Shown piece after piece: positions 5,700-5,736 of a DNA stretch of 5,736 nucleotides; the first letter of the stretch is position 1; each line of letters opens with the position of its first letter. Position numbers and translations under genes: made by a program. The DNA comes from UBA4738 sp002413305 (GTDB taxonomy: Bacteria > Actinomycetota > UBA4738). The stretch is taken from contig DAIUAM010000108.1 in assembly GCA_036847185.1 (NCBI GenBank), forward strand, positions 1 to 5,736, read 5' to 3'. The notes beneath the pieces were generated by a model. That model was not told the origin of the DNA. It made no database searches and worked only from the letters and a program-made list of their open reading frames with translations.

Positions 5700-5736
5700 A
5701 ACCTGTAGCGGTGGCCGGTCGAAAACGGGAGCACCT
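5684..5736. mobile_element. Possible IS21-like insertion sequence end (terminal repeats), continuing past the window
   Basis: Two related units occur in direct orientation: TGTAAAGGCCGGTTGAAA (5684-5701) and TGTAGCGGTGGCCGGTCGAA (5704-5723). TGTA recurs exactly 20 bases apart and GGCCGGTYGAAA 23 bases apart (5690 and 5713). From memory, IS21-family elements have TG...CA ends with several internal copies of a terminal sequence, and in actinobacteria these often contain GGTCGAAAAC-like cores. The window ends before any transposase gene, so the call rests on the repeats only. The element border could be 5684 (inside the DUF2461 3' end) or 5704 (five bases after its stop). It could instead be a chance repeat or another repeat family. 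Confidence 0.35.

Noticed and set aside
1..5736. Search for tRNA, rRNA, CRISPR repeats, toxin-antitoxin pairs, restriction or phage genes.
   Set aside because: None is supported; almost all of the window is occupied by six protein genes, and no regularly spaced repeats are visible.

Overview
The window is very GC-rich (about two-thirds G+C or more by eye) and densely coding, with short intergenic gaps. Codons end mostly in G or C, -10-like TANNNT boxes sit close to some starts, and the gene families fit an actinomycetote, possibly an uncultivated soil or sediment lineage. That placement is an inference from composition and families; no marker gene is present. Most of the window looks like ordinary chromosome. 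I see no defence system, CRISPR array, RNA gene or biosynthetic cluster, and no gene-free stretch longer than 300 bases.

Layout. (1) The left edge holds the 3' part of a DUF2127 membrane protein gene on the + strand, cut by the window start. (2) Convergent to it, with a 14-base overlap of the 3' ends, is a large minus-strand gene for a family 38 glycoside hydrolase (alpha-mannosidase type), with the metal site and nucleophile motifs intact. (3) Divergent from the mannosidase, across 56 bases, is a + strand pair: a winged-helix/DUF2087 putative transcription regulator, then after 16 bases a membrane-anchored TlpA/ResA-like thioredoxin with a WCGPC active site. (4) Next, on the + strand, is a cytoplasmic-looking protein with three Asp-box (BNR) repeats, a predicted beta-propeller of unknown function. 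(5) Last is a DUF2461 protein with its own good ribosome-binding site and a possible -10 box. (6) The last ~50 bases contain repeated TGTA...GGCCGGTYGAAA units that resemble the terminal repeats of an IS21-like insertion sequence continuing past the right edge.

The genes do not form one recognisable pathway. The only arrangements that suggest joint function are the divergent regulator/mannosidase pair and the regulator-thioredoxin pair, likely one transcript. Structural features worth a second look are a perfect 14-bp-arm hairpin inside the BNR gene, a perfect 16-bp palindrome inside the mannosidase gene, an inverted repeat that would mask the mannosidase ribosome-binding site, and the IS-like end at the right edge.
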